A stretch of DNA of 64,000 bases from NCBI RefSeq assembly GCF_018760735.1, contig NZ_JAHHZN010000001.1:124001-188000 (forward strand), read 5' to 3'. The first letter of the stretch is position 1; every line of letters begins with the position of its first letter. The notes beneath the pieces are model-generated. The model did no database searches, was not told the DNA's origin, and saw nothing but the letters and a program-made list of their open reading frames with translations. The translations under genes were made by a program, and so were the position numbers. The DNA comes from Hymenobacter piscis (GTDB taxonomy: Bacteria; Bacteroidota; Bacteroidia; Cytophagales; Hymenobacteraceae). Of this stretch, positions 26,638 through 34,981 are shown piece after piece.

Positions 26638-29600
26638 TTGACGCCCCACGCTCCCACCTCCGTTGTCCGGGCCGGTGCGGCCCCGCTGCTGGCCCGGCCG
26701 GCCCGTTGGTCGGTGCCGCTGCTGGTGCTGGCGTTGTGCGCCGCCCTGGCCGTCGGGCTGGCCGGCTGGCACTTTTTCACGGCCGCAGACGCGGTCATGC
26801 CCCTGCGGCCGGTGGCCCAGCTCACGCCGGTGCCCGCCACCGTGGCCCGCGTGACGGTGGGCCTGGCCCAGCTGCCGGTGCAGGCCAACGGCTACCTGCT
26901 CACCCAGACCTACGACGTGGCCGGCCCCTTCCTGCGGCCCGAAGCCGCGTGGGGCCTAATATTGCTGCTGGGCGTGGCGCTGGCTTACTTTCTGGCCACC
27001 ATCACCCGCCTCGCGCGGCCGCTTTTTGTGGCCGGCATGGCCCTAGTGATTTTCCTGCTCATGTCGCTGAACGCGGATTTGCTGGGCATTTTTGAAGTGG
27101 GGCAACGGTATTTCCTGCTCCTGGCGCTGGGCACGCTGGGAGGCACGGCCTACTACTTCCACGCCTTCCGGGCGGGAACGTCGTTTCCGCAACGCTTAGC
27201 CTTATTTGCGGGGCTGGTGGCGGCTCTGGGCGGGGTGCTGTTTCTGAAAAACCCCAATCCGGCCGAGCTCACGGCCCTGCACCTGAGCGCCTTTTTCACG
27301 GTGGGCGGGGCCCTGGCCTTCGCGCTGCTGGTACTGTGGGTGTGCTTCGAAAACGTGCACGGTTTGCTCTGGCTCAATACCCAGGCCGAGACGCCCGCCG
27401 GCCGCTACGGCCTGCTGCCCCTGCTGCTGGCCAGCGGCTTCTACCTGGGGGCCCTGCTGCTCTATTACCTCAACCAGAGCGAGCTGCTGCTGCTGCCCGG
27501 CCTCTACCTCGACCCTTACCTGCTGCTGGTGCCGGCCGTGGTAGTGGGCTGGCTGGGCCTGGAGCGGCGGGCGGCTACTTTTGGCGAGTGGGTGCCGCTG
27601 CCGGCGGCCCGCACGCTGTTTCTGGTGCTGGTGCTGCTGGCCGCCGCCGGGCTGGGCTACGCCCTGGCCACCGTCAACGACCCGCTCCTGCAGGCCGGCC
27701 GCGACTTCACGGCCCTGGCCTTTCTGTGTGGGGGCGCGGCCTTCCTGCTCTACGTGCTGCTGAATTTTGGGCCGCTGCTGCGCCAGAAGAAGGCCGTGTA
27801 CCGGGTGGTATTCACCCCCCGCCGCCTGCCCTTTTACGCCCTCTACGCCCTCACGCTGGTGGCCCTGGTGGCTGTCACGATGCGCAACAATTTCTTCCTG
27901 CTCGACCAGGTGCAGGCGGCCTCGTTCAACAACCTCGGCGACCTGTCGCGCCTGGAAAGCGAGCTGACGCCCGACGACCTGTCGCGGGCCCTGCTGGCCG
28001 AGCGCTACTACGCCGAAAGCGACGCCCTCGACCAGCACAACCACAAGGCCAGCCTGGGCCGGGCCGCCCTCTACCGTTTCCGCCTCCAGCGCCAGAACGA
28101 AATCAACATCCTGCGCCGGGCCCTGGAGCGGCGGCCTTCGCCCCGGATTTCCCTGCGCCTGGCCGCCCTCTACAACGAGCCCAAGGACTTCTTCGACCGC
28201 CTGGAGGTGCTGCGGAACGGCCTGCGGGCGAATCCCGCCAACGGCGCCCTCAACGCCGACCTGGCCCAACTCTACTCCCGCTCCGCCCTCCGCGACTCGG
28301 TGACCTTCTACCGCGACCGGGCCCTGGCCGCCAATCCCGACGATGCCACCCTGCCCGCCAACGAGCTGGCCTACCGCATCAGTCAGCAGCAGTGGGACGA
28401 TGCCCGGGCGTTGGTGACCAGCACCGGCTCCGCAGCTTCCAACGCCTTCCGCAGCAACGCCCTGCTGCTGGCCCAGCTCACCGGTCAGCCCGTCCAACCC
28501 GCCACCCTGCCCGATTCCACGGCCATCCTCACCAGCACCAGTTTCGCCCTGCTTTACCACGACGGCCTGCACCGCGCCGGCCGCGGCGACACGGCTCTGC
28601 TCCCGATCTTGCCCGCCCTGGCCGCCCGGCCCGATAATGCGCCCTACCTCGACCAGCTCACCTTCCTGCGGGCCTTCACCCAGCACTACGGCGGCCGGCC
28701 GGTAGCGGCCCAGACGACCATTCAGCCCCTGGCCACCGGCTCGGGTCCGGGTACGGCCTACTACCAGCAGCTCCAGGGCCTCTGGCTGCTCGACCAGCAC
28801 CTACCCGCCCCGGCCGCCGGCCGCCTCCAGGAAGCCCGTGAAAACGGCTCCGCCCTGGCGGCCCTGCCCGAAGCCTACGCCTTCACCCTCACCAACCAGC
28901 CCGATTCGGCCCGGCAGGTAGCCCGCCGCGCGCCGGCTTCCGCCGAATCCCGCCGGCTGCTGGCCGCCCTCAACCCCGACCTGCGCACCACCTACGCCCA
29001 GGCCCCCGACTCGGTGCGGACCCAGTACCTGGTGCTGCGCGGCGATGAGCTGCCAACTCCGGCTCTGCTGCCCGCCGCAACCGGCATTAGCCCCCCGGCC
29101 CTGCGGGCGGTGGCGCTACGGGCCCAACTGCCCCGCGCTTTGGAAGCCGGCCAGACGGAAGCTGTGCGCCAGGCCCTGGCGGCGGCCCCCGCCCCAGCGG
29201 CCCCGACGGCGTCGGCCTGGAACGTGCTGCGGGGCGAGTTATACGTGCGCGGCCGGCAGTGGCCGGCCCTGCGCCAGTTGGTGAAGAAAGGCACTTTCCA
29301 GGGCTTCGACGAGTTCCAACGGCTCTACTTCCGGGCCGTGCTAGCCGAGGCCGATAAGCAGCCCGACCAGGCCGCCCGCCTTTACGCCGAATTGGTGCGG
29401 GAAGCGCCCTTCGTGGAAAACGGCCTCGTGGCCGCCGCGGCCTTCCACACCCGCCGCCAGGACTTTCCGGCCGCCTACAACGTGCTGCTGCGCGGTATCG
29501 ACTACAACCCGCAGTCGGTGCCCCTGCTCAAGGCCTACGTGCTGGCGGCCGTGCCGGTGGGCCTGACGGAGTACGCCGAGTCGCCGCTTTACCGCCTGGG

Positions 29601-29694
29601 CACGTTGCTTTCCCCCGCGGATTATGGTACCTTTCGTACAGAGTACGCGGCGCGCCGCGCGGCCCACGCCGCCGCCGCTGCCCCCTGGAACTAA
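26638..29694 (+). CDS. Large membrane protein with helical-repeat C-terminal half, unknown
   Basis: A protein of about 1018 residues, starting at TTG just after gatC. Residues 25-417 contain about eleven hydrophobic helices; from about 420 to the end it is soluble and rich in Ala/Leu helices of TPR-like character ([44 protein letters not shown]). Some stretches resemble tetratricopeptide repeats spaced 30-40 residues apart. I do not recognise the family; the layout of membrane helices then TPR-like repeats resembles several Bacteroidota proteins of unknown role, perhaps assembling envelope complexes. It is followed 17 bases later by an ABC ATPase gene, which may be cotranscribed. Codon use is like its neighbours. 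Confidence 0.8.
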   Translation: MTPHAPTSVVRAGAAPLLARPARWSVPLLVLALCAALAVGLAGWHFFTAADAVMPLRPVAQLTPVPATVARVTVGLAQLPVQANGYLLTQTYDVAGPFLRPEAAWGLILLLGVALAYFLATITRLARPLFVAGMALVIFLLMSLNADLLGIFEVGQRYFLLLALGTLGGTAYYFHAFRAGTSFPQRLALFAGLVAALGGVLFLKNPNPAELTALHLSAFFTVGGALAFALLVLWVCFENVHGLLWLNTQAETPAGRYGLLPLLLASGFYLGALLLYYLNQSELLLLPGLYLDPYLLLVPAVVVGWLGLERRAATFGEWVPLPAARTLFLVLVLLAAAGLGYALATVNDPLLQAGRDFTALAFLCGGAAFLLYVLLNFGPLLRQKKAVYRVVFTPRRLPFYALYALTLVALVAVTMRNNFFLLDQVQAASFNNLGDLSRLESELTPDDLSRALLAERYYAESDALDQHNHKASLGRAALYRFRLQRQNEINILRRALERRPSPRISLRLAALYNEPKDFFDRLEVLRNGLRANPANGALNADLAQLYSRSALRDSVTFYRDRALAANPDDATLPANELAYRISQQQWDDARALVTSTGSAASNAFRSNALLLAQLTGQPVQPATLPDSTAILTSTSFALLYHDGLHRAGRGDTALLPILPALAARPDNAPYLDQLTFLRAFTQHYGGRPVAAQTTIQPLATGSGPGTAYYQQLQGLWLLDQHLPAPAAGRLQEARENGSALAALPEAYAFTLTNQPDSARQVARRAPASAESRRLLAALNPDLRTTYAQAPDSVRTQYLVLRGDELPTPALLPAATGISPPALRAVALRAQLPRALEAGQTEAVRQALAAAPAPAAPTASAWNVLRGELYVRGRQWPALRQLVKKGTFQGFDEFQRLYFRAVLAEADKQPDQAARLYAELVREAPFVENGLVAAAAFHTRRQDFPAAYNVLLRGIDYNPQSVPLLKAYVLAAVPVGLTEYAESPLYRLGTLLSPADYGTFRTEYAARRAAHAAAAAPWN

Positions 29695-29711
29695 CCCTGG
29701 CCCCTCCGGTT

Positions 29712-30431
29712 ATGCTGCCTCCCGTTATCGAAACCACTGATATCTCCAAGGTGTACCGCATGGGCACCGAGGAAATTCACGCCCTGCAATCAGTGACCAT
29801 CACCATTCAGCGCGGCGAGTATGTTGCCTTCATGGGCCCCTCCGGCTCGGGCAAATCCACGCTCATGAACATTGTGGGCTGTCTCGATACGCCTTCCGGG
29901 GGCCAGTACATCCTCAACGGCAAGGACGTCAGCAACATGAGCGACAACCAGCTGGCCGACGTGCGCAACCGCGAAATCGGGTTCGTGTTCCAGTCGTTCA
30001 ACCTGCTGCCCCGGGCCACTTCCCTCGACAATGTGGCACTGCCCCTCATTTACGCCGGTTACGGCAAGAGTGAGCGCCACGAAATGGCCCGCGAAGCCCT
30101 GCGCAGTGTGGGCCTCGCCGAGCGCGCCATGCACAAGCCCAACGAGCTCAGCGGGGGCCAGCGCCAGCGCGTGGCCATTGCCCGCGCCCTGGTCAACAAC
30201 CCCAGTATCATCCTGGCCGACGAACCGACCGGCGCCCTCGACACCCGCACCAGCCACGAAATCATGGACCTGTTCGAGGCCCTCTACGCCCGCGGCAACA
30301 CCATCATCATGGTAACTCACGAAGAGGACATTGCCCTCCACGCCCACCGCATCGTGCGCCTGCGCGACGGGCTGGTGGAGTCGGATGAGGTGAACCACAA
30401 CACCCCCGCCAGTCAGCTGGCCAGCCACTAG
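29712..30431 (+). CDS. ABC transporter ATP-binding protein, MacB/LolD type
   Basis: A 239-residue ATPase. Walker [11 protein letters not shown]-loop [13 protein letters not shown], signature [15 protein letters not shown], Walker [14 protein letters not shown], and switch His in MVTHEEDI. The wording around the Q-loop and signature is that of the MacB/LolD/FtsE group, which drives mechanotransmission-type permeases (FtsX-like) for lipoprotein release or efflux. No permease gene is adjacent, so it must work with one coded elsewhere. The gene follows the large membrane protein, which could in principle be its partner, but that protein does not look like an FtsX-type permease. Confidence 0.93.
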   Translation: MLPPVIETTDISKVYRMGTEEIHALQSVTITIQRGEYVAFMGPSGSGKSTLMNIVGCLDTPSGGQYILNGKDVSNMSDNQLADVRNREIGFVFQSFNLLPRATSLDNVALPLIYAGYGKSERHEMAREALRSVGLAERAMHKPNELSGGQRQRVAIARALVNNPSIILADEPTGALDTRTSHEIMDLFEALYARGNTIIMVTHEEDIALHAHRIVRLRDGLVESDEVNHNTPASQLASH

Positions 30432-30503
30432 GCGCCGCGGCCCAACATTTCCGGGGGGTTGGGGGTAGTACGTCTTTATTCCACCGTTTTCCGCCTTTCC
30501 CGC

Positions 30504-31052
30504 TTGAAAATCTATACCAAAACCGGCGACCAGGGCCTGACCTCGCTCATCGGCGGCACCCGCGTGCCCAAATCCAGCCTCCGCATCGACTGCTACGGCA
30601 CCGTGGACGAGCTCAACTCCTACATTGGCCTGTTGCGCGACCAGCCCGTGAATGCCGGCCGCCGCGTCCTGCTCAAGGAAATTCAGGACCGGCTGTTCAC
30701 CATCGGAGCGTCCCTGGCCTCCGACCCGGAGAAGTCGAAGATGAAGATTCCGGACCTGCACGCCGAAGACGTGGCCCTGCTGGAGCAGGAAATGGACCGC
30801 ATGAACGAGACCCTGCCCGAGCTGCGCGTGTTCGTGCTGCCCGGTGGCCACCAGTCCGTATCATTTGCCCACCTGGCCCGCTGCGTGTGCCGCCGTACCG
30901 AGCGCCTCGTGATTCACCTGCGCGAAGACTCCTTCGTGGCCGACCTGGTGGTGATGTACCTTAACCGCCTGTCCGATTATCTGTTCGTGCTCGGCCGCCA
31001 GATGGCCCAGGAGCTGGACGCGGAAGAGGTGAAGTGGGAACCCCGGATGTGA
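30504..31052 (+). CDS. Corrinoid adenosyltransferase, PduO type
   Basis: A 182-residue enzyme that transfers the adenosyl group of ATP to cob(I)alamin, making the coenzyme form used by methylmalonyl-CoA mutase. The nucleotide-binding start KIYTKTGDQGLTSLIGG is intact, as are IDCYGTVDELNSYIGLLRD, FVLPGGHQSVSFAHLARCVCRRTER and YLNRLSDYLFVLGR. It must begin at TTG, because only that codon gives the standard M-K-I-Y-T-K-T-G-D start; earlier in-frame TTG adds unrelated residues. It is followed by ilvE. Its cobalamin partner proteins, MutA, MutB and MeaB, are coded elsewhere in the window. Confidence 0.95.
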   Translation: MKIYTKTGDQGLTSLIGGTRVPKSSLRIDCYGTVDELNSYIGLLRDQPVNAGRRVLLKEIQDRLFTIGASLASDPEKSKMKIPDLHAEDVALLEQEMDRMNETLPELRVFVLPGGHQSVSFAHLARCVCRRTERLVIHLREDSFVADLVVMYLNRLSDYLFVLGRQMAQELDAEEVKWEPRM

Positions 31053-31208
31053 GGACAGGCGTTGTGCCAGCCTAACGAGTGTTCGGAAGAAATTCTGCAT
31101 CTTTAGGTTTCCGCCCTTTTTCCACCACCCCACCCGCCGGGCGGGCCGCGGCCGGTTTACGGCCAGTCTCGCCCGGTCCATGTTTCACCCCGTCCCACCC
31201 GTTTCTCT

Positions 31209-32273
31209 ATGACCGACACCCTGACTATTGCCACGCAGCGTACTGCCAGCTCCCGCCTGCCCGGGATAGATTTCACGAGCCTGGAATTCGGTAAAACCTT
31301 TTCCGACCACATGCTGGTCGTGGACTACCACGATGGCGAGTGGCAGGAGCCCCAAATCCTGCCCTACGGCCCGATGACGGTGAGCCCGGCTAACTCGGCC
31401 ATTCACTACGGCCAGTCAATTTTTGAGGGTATGAAGGCCTACAAGAATGCCGCCGGCGAGGTGTCGTTTTTCCGCCCCCTGGATAATTTCCGCCGCCTGA
31501 ACGCCTCCGCTGAGCGCATGTGTATGCCCCCGCTGCCGGAAGAGCTGTTCATGCAGGGCCTGATGCAGCTTGTGCGCCTCGATACCGACTGGGTGCCCGA
31601 CTTCGCGGGCAGTGCCCTCTACATCCGGCCCTTCATGTTTGCCACCGATGCCATGCTGGGCGTGCGCCCTTCGGAGTCGTACCGCTTCATGATTATTACC
31701 TGCCCGGTAGGCCTCTACTACCCTAAGCCGCTGCGGGTGCGCTTCGAGGAGCGCTACGTGCGCTCGGCCGAGGGCGGCGCCGGTTTTGCCAAGAACGCCG
31801 GCAACTACGGCGCGGCCATGTACCCCACCAAACTGGGCCAGCAGGAAGGCTACAACCAGCTCATCTGGACCGATGCCTCCGAGCACAAGTACGTGGAGGA
31901 ATCGGGCACGATGAACGCCATTTTCATCCTCGATGGTCGCCTCGTAACGCCTGCCCTGAGTTCCTCCATCCTCGACGGTATCACCCGCCGCAGCGTGCTG
32001 CAGCTCGCCCGCGACTGGGGCATGGAAGTGGAAGAGCGCAAGGTTTCGGCCCTGGAAATTCTGGAGGCCCAGGCCAACGGGACGTTGCAGGAAGCCTTCG
32101 GGGTAGGCACCGCCGCTACCATTGCCTCCATTGCCGTTATCGGCTACCAGGGCCAGGACTACACCCTGCCCGTGCCCGGCGAGGAAGCCTTTTCCCGCCG
32201 CGCTACGGCCGCCCTCACCGCCATCCGCAACGGCGAGGCCCCCGATACCCACGGCTGGATGGTGCGCCTGTAG
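31209..32273 (+). CDS. ilvE: Branched-chain amino acid aminotransferase
   Basis: A 354-residue class-IV PLP enzyme of the eukaryotic-like BCAT group, about the right length. It moves amino groups between glutamate and the keto acids of leucine, isoleucine and valine. Features: PANSAIHYGQSIFEGMKAY, SFFRPLDNFRRLNASAERM, YIRPFMFATDAMLGV, FAKNAGNYGAAMYPTKLG with the PLP lysine, the EESGTMNAIFI segment and SSSILDGITRRSVLQLA. It follows the adenosyltransferase by about 155 bases and could share a transcript. Branched-chain breakdown yields propionyl-CoA, the feed for the methylmalonyl-CoA module. Confidence 0.96.
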   Translation: MTDTLTIATQRTASSRLPGIDFTSLEFGKTFSDHMLVVDYHDGEWQEPQILPYGPMTVSPANSAIHYGQSIFEGMKAYKNAAGEVSFFRPLDNFRRLNASAERMCMPPLPEELFMQGLMQLVRLDTDWVPDFAGSALYIRPFMFATDAMLGVRPSESYRFMIITCPVGLYYPKPLRVRFEERYVRSAEGGAGFAKNAGNYGAAMYPTKLGQQEGYNQLIWTDASEHKYVEESGTMNAIFILDGRLVTPALSSSILDGITRRSVLQLARDWGMEVEERKVSALEILEAQANGTLQEAFGVGTAATIASIAVIGYQGQDYTLPVPGEEAFSRRATAALTAIRNGEAPDTHGWMVRL

Positions 32274-32431
32274 TCGCCCGCCGTTCCGCTTCGTACCCGG
32301 CCAATGCGCCGGAGCTTCCGGCTCCGGCTCGTTTGCCGGGTATTTTTTTGCCACCTTTGGCCTTTCTTGCTCATCATTTTCGGCTACCCGCCGAACGGCT
32401 GGGCGTTCTGTTTCATTCACACTTTTTTTCC

Positions 32432-33509
32432 ATGACCTACGACCAGGTGAAGGAGTTGAAGGGCCGCGCCGAGGCCCTGAGGAGGTATCTTTGACTACGA
32501 TACCCGCAAAGCACAGGTAGAAGAAATCGAGGCCCAGACCACCGCGCCCGGCTTCTGGAACGACTCGAAACAGGCCGAGGCCACCATGCGTGAGCTCAAG
32601 GGCATCAAGGTCTGGACCGACGACTACGAGGGCGTGGCCAAGCAGGTCGAGGATGTGGAGGTGCTCTACGAGTTCCACCGCGAGGGCGACGTACCCGAGG
32701 ACGAGATGCAGCGCGAGTTTAAGGCTGCTGAGCAGGCCGTGGAGCGCCTGGAGTTCAAGCGCATGCTCTCCGACGAGGAGGACCAGCTTTCCGCCGTTAT
32801 CGACATCAACCCCGGCGCCGGCGGCACCGAGAGCCAGGACTGGGCCGAAATGCTCATGCGCATGTACATCATGTGGGGCGAGAAGCAGGGCTTCACGGTG
32901 CGCCAGCTCAGCTACCAGCCCGGCGAAGGCGCCGGCATCAAGTCGGCCTCCCTGGAAATCGACGGCCAGTTTGCCTACGGCTACCTGAAAAGCGAAATCG
33001 GGGTGCACCGGCTCGTGCGCATGTCGCCCTTCGACAGCAGCGGGCGGCGGCACACCTCCTTCGCCTCCGTGTTTGCCTACCCGGTAATTGATGACACCAT
33101 CAACATCGAAATCAACCCCGCCGACATCAGCTGGGACACGTTCCGGGCCGGCGGCGCCGGCGGTCAGAACGTGAACAAGGTGGAAACGGCCGTGCGCCTG
33201 ACCCACGCCCCGTCCGGCATCATCATCGCCGTGCAGATTGAGCGCAGTCAGCTCATGAACAAGGAACACGCGCTGCGCATGCTCAAATCCCGCCTCTACC
33301 AGATCGAGATGGACAAGCGCAACGCCGCCCGCGACGTGGTGGAGGCCGGCAAGAAGCGCATCGACTTCGGCTCCCAGATCCGCAACTACGTGCTCCACCC
33401 TTACAAGCTCATCAAGGACCTGCGCACCGGCATCGAGCGCACCGACGTGCAGAACGTGCTGGACGGTGACTTGGAGGAGTATATTAAGGGCTACCTGATG
33501 CAGAGCTGA
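32432..33509 (+). CDS. prfB: Peptide chain release factor 2, with programmed +1 frameshift
   Basis: RF2 recognises UGA and UAA stop codons. The reading frame opens with 20 codons ending in CTT and meets an in-frame TGA (32492-32494). Skipping one base (T at 32492) continues into a 338-residue frame to the end, giving 358 residues in all. The site has the classical form: an AGGAGG-type stimulator six bases before CTT-TGA-C (GAGGAGGTATCTTTGAC). The second part has the stop-codon recognition tripeptide SPF and the GGQ motif in [12 protein letters not shown]. Low RF2 raises slippage, so the factor controls its own supply. A terminator follows. Confidence 0.97.
32479..32495 (+). promoter_or_regulatory. 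Programmed +1 frameshift site of prfB
   Basis: Shine-Dalgarno-like GAGGAGG, a short spacer, then the slippery CTT followed by the TGA stop and C. It is a translational autoregulatory site. Confidence 0.95.
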
Positions 33510-33525
33510 ACTAACCCGATAAACA

Positions 33526-33559
33526 AAAAAAGCCCTCCGCTTACACGGAGGGCTTTTTC
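33526..33559. terminator. Bidirectional intrinsic terminator
   Basis: A 14-bp stem (AAAAAAGCCCTCCG and complement) with a 6-base loop and T/A runs on both sides; it serves prfB on the plus strand and the susD gene on the minus strand. Confidence 0.92.
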
Positions 33560-33572
33560 ATTTGCCTGCAGC

Positions 33573-34937
33573 TTACGGATTGGCTACATCCCACTGAACT
33601 TCAGCAAATGGCAGAGGCATCTGCGTCAGAACGCTGGTTTTCTTACCATCCTGTGTTGTCTCAGGGTCGATATCACCCAGCCGGTTCAGACGGCGCAGAT
33701 CCACCCACCGCTGGCCTTCATAGAAGAGCGAATAACGGCGGTGGTACAGAATCTCGTTCAGCAGCTTCTCATCATTATCAGCTACCGATACAGGCGCTAC
33801 GCCATAGGCAGTAGCCAGCACATTGATGGCTTCTACTGCCTTGGCCTTATTGTTTGTGTTGAGGTAGGCCTCAGCAGCAATCAAAATGAGTTCCTCGTTC
33901 TTGATAACTGGAATCGGGGACGTGTTGGTAGCGTAGATAGCGGGCTCATACGAAGAGCTCAAACCTGTGGTGGAGCGCAGATCACGCTCCCGCACCTTGC
34001 TTCTACGCGTATCGCCGGGGCGGATGTCCGTAATGAAAGACGGATGCGCTACCACAACCGTGGAGCCCTTCGCATTAGGAACCTGAAACAGGCTATTGAA
34101 CACGTCCGGGTTAGCACCGCCATAGTTGAACAACGGACCCGCAGTGGGAGATGCCGTCAGGCTGAAGAAGCTGGCCTGTACGGCCGCCAAAGCATCCTGG
34201 TAATTGTTCGAACGAATGGCAGTCCGAGCAGCCAAAGCGCGGTTGAACTGAGCCATTGTAGCCGGCGTATTGAAATCTACGAAACCGGATGGCACGGGGA
34301 AAGGCAGCGTAGAACCGGCTTGGGCCAACTGGCTAGCCCCCAGATCCAACTTCTCTTTTATCGCTGCCAATACCTCCGGATAAGGCTTGATCTTACCCGG
34401 GTTAAGCGGATCCGAAACATCTACCCGCAAACCATTTTCGTACTGCAGATCCGACAGAACCAGCATGGCATAGGCTTCCGCAGTGTTAGCGAAACCCAGA
34501 TAACCATTGCGCTGCTCCTCGGAAATCTGTGGGCTATTCGCGGCCGCATCGGCCAGCGTACGAGCCGTACGCCGGGTGGAAGAATACGCACCGAAGTAAT
34601 TGCTCAGATAGTTTGCGTTGTCGATGGTCTGGATACCCAGCAGCTCGGTTACGTAACGAGGGTCCGAAGTAGACAACACGTAGATTTCACGGCCAATTAC
34701 GCCGGGTACCTGATAGGCCAGCACAATGCCCTGAGCAGTATTGGCGCCGTTCGTACGCAGGTCGGAGAAAGTACCGGTAGCCAGGAAGTCCAACTGTGCT
34801 TTCGTCGGATTGTCCAGGAAGGAGGTACGGTCGGGGAAGTTGGGGTCAGTTACGTTTTCCAGTTCGAAAAAACTGCACGACCCCAATGACAGCACCATAC
34901 CACTAAGGCACAGCGCTTTGGTTAAATTTTTATACAT
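33573..34937 (-). CDS. SusD/RagB family outer-membrane lipoprotein (second pair)
   Basis: A 454-residue SusD-like lipoprotein. The ATG at MYKNLTKALCLSG precedes a signal ending in the lipobox LGSC; a longer reading adds 16 residues and was not used. TPR-like helices with GFANTAEAYAMLVLSDLQYENG, and the C-terminal family segment NEILYHRRYSLFYEGQRWVDLRRLNRLG, place it in the family, though it is more divergent from the first SusD. The susC gene lies 44 bases upstream on the same strand, so both are one operon. G+C is noticeably lower here and in its partner than in most of the window. Substrate unknown. Confidence 0.93.
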   Translation of the reverse strand: MYKNLTKALCLSGMVLSLGSCSFFELENVTDPNFPDRTSFLDNPTKAQLDFLATGTFSDLRTNGANTAQGIVLAYQVPGVIGREIYVLSTSDPRYVTELLGIQTIDNANYLSNYFGAYSSTRRTARTLADAAANSPQISEEQRNGYLGFANTAEAYAMLVLSDLQYENGLRVDVSDPLNPGKIKPYPEVLAAIKEKLDLGASQLAQAGSTLPFPVPSGFVDFNTPATMAQFNRALAARTAIRSNNYQDALAAVQASFFSLTASPTAGPLFNYGGANPDVFNSLFQVPNAKGSTVVVAHPSFITDIRPGDTRRSKVRERDLRSTTGLSSSYEPAIYATNTSPIPVIKNEELILIAAEAYLNTNNKAKAVEAINVLATAYGVAPVSVADNDEKLLNEILYHRRYSLFYEGQRWVDLRRLNRLGDIDPETTQDGKKTSVLTQMPLPFAEVQWDVANP

Positions 34938-34981
34938 CTGCTTCAGTGTAAGTAAAAGGAGGACGAAGGACTCGGCGTGAC

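Noticed and set aside
29712..30431. ABC ATPase and the 1018-residue membrane protein as one transporter
   Set aside because: The membrane protein lacks an FtsX/MacB-type permease layout; adjacency alone is not enough.
32432..32494. prfB as a frameshifted pseudogene
   Set aside because: The break has the exact programmed-frameshift signature (AGGAGG, CTT-TGA-C), and both parts are conserved RF2 sequence.
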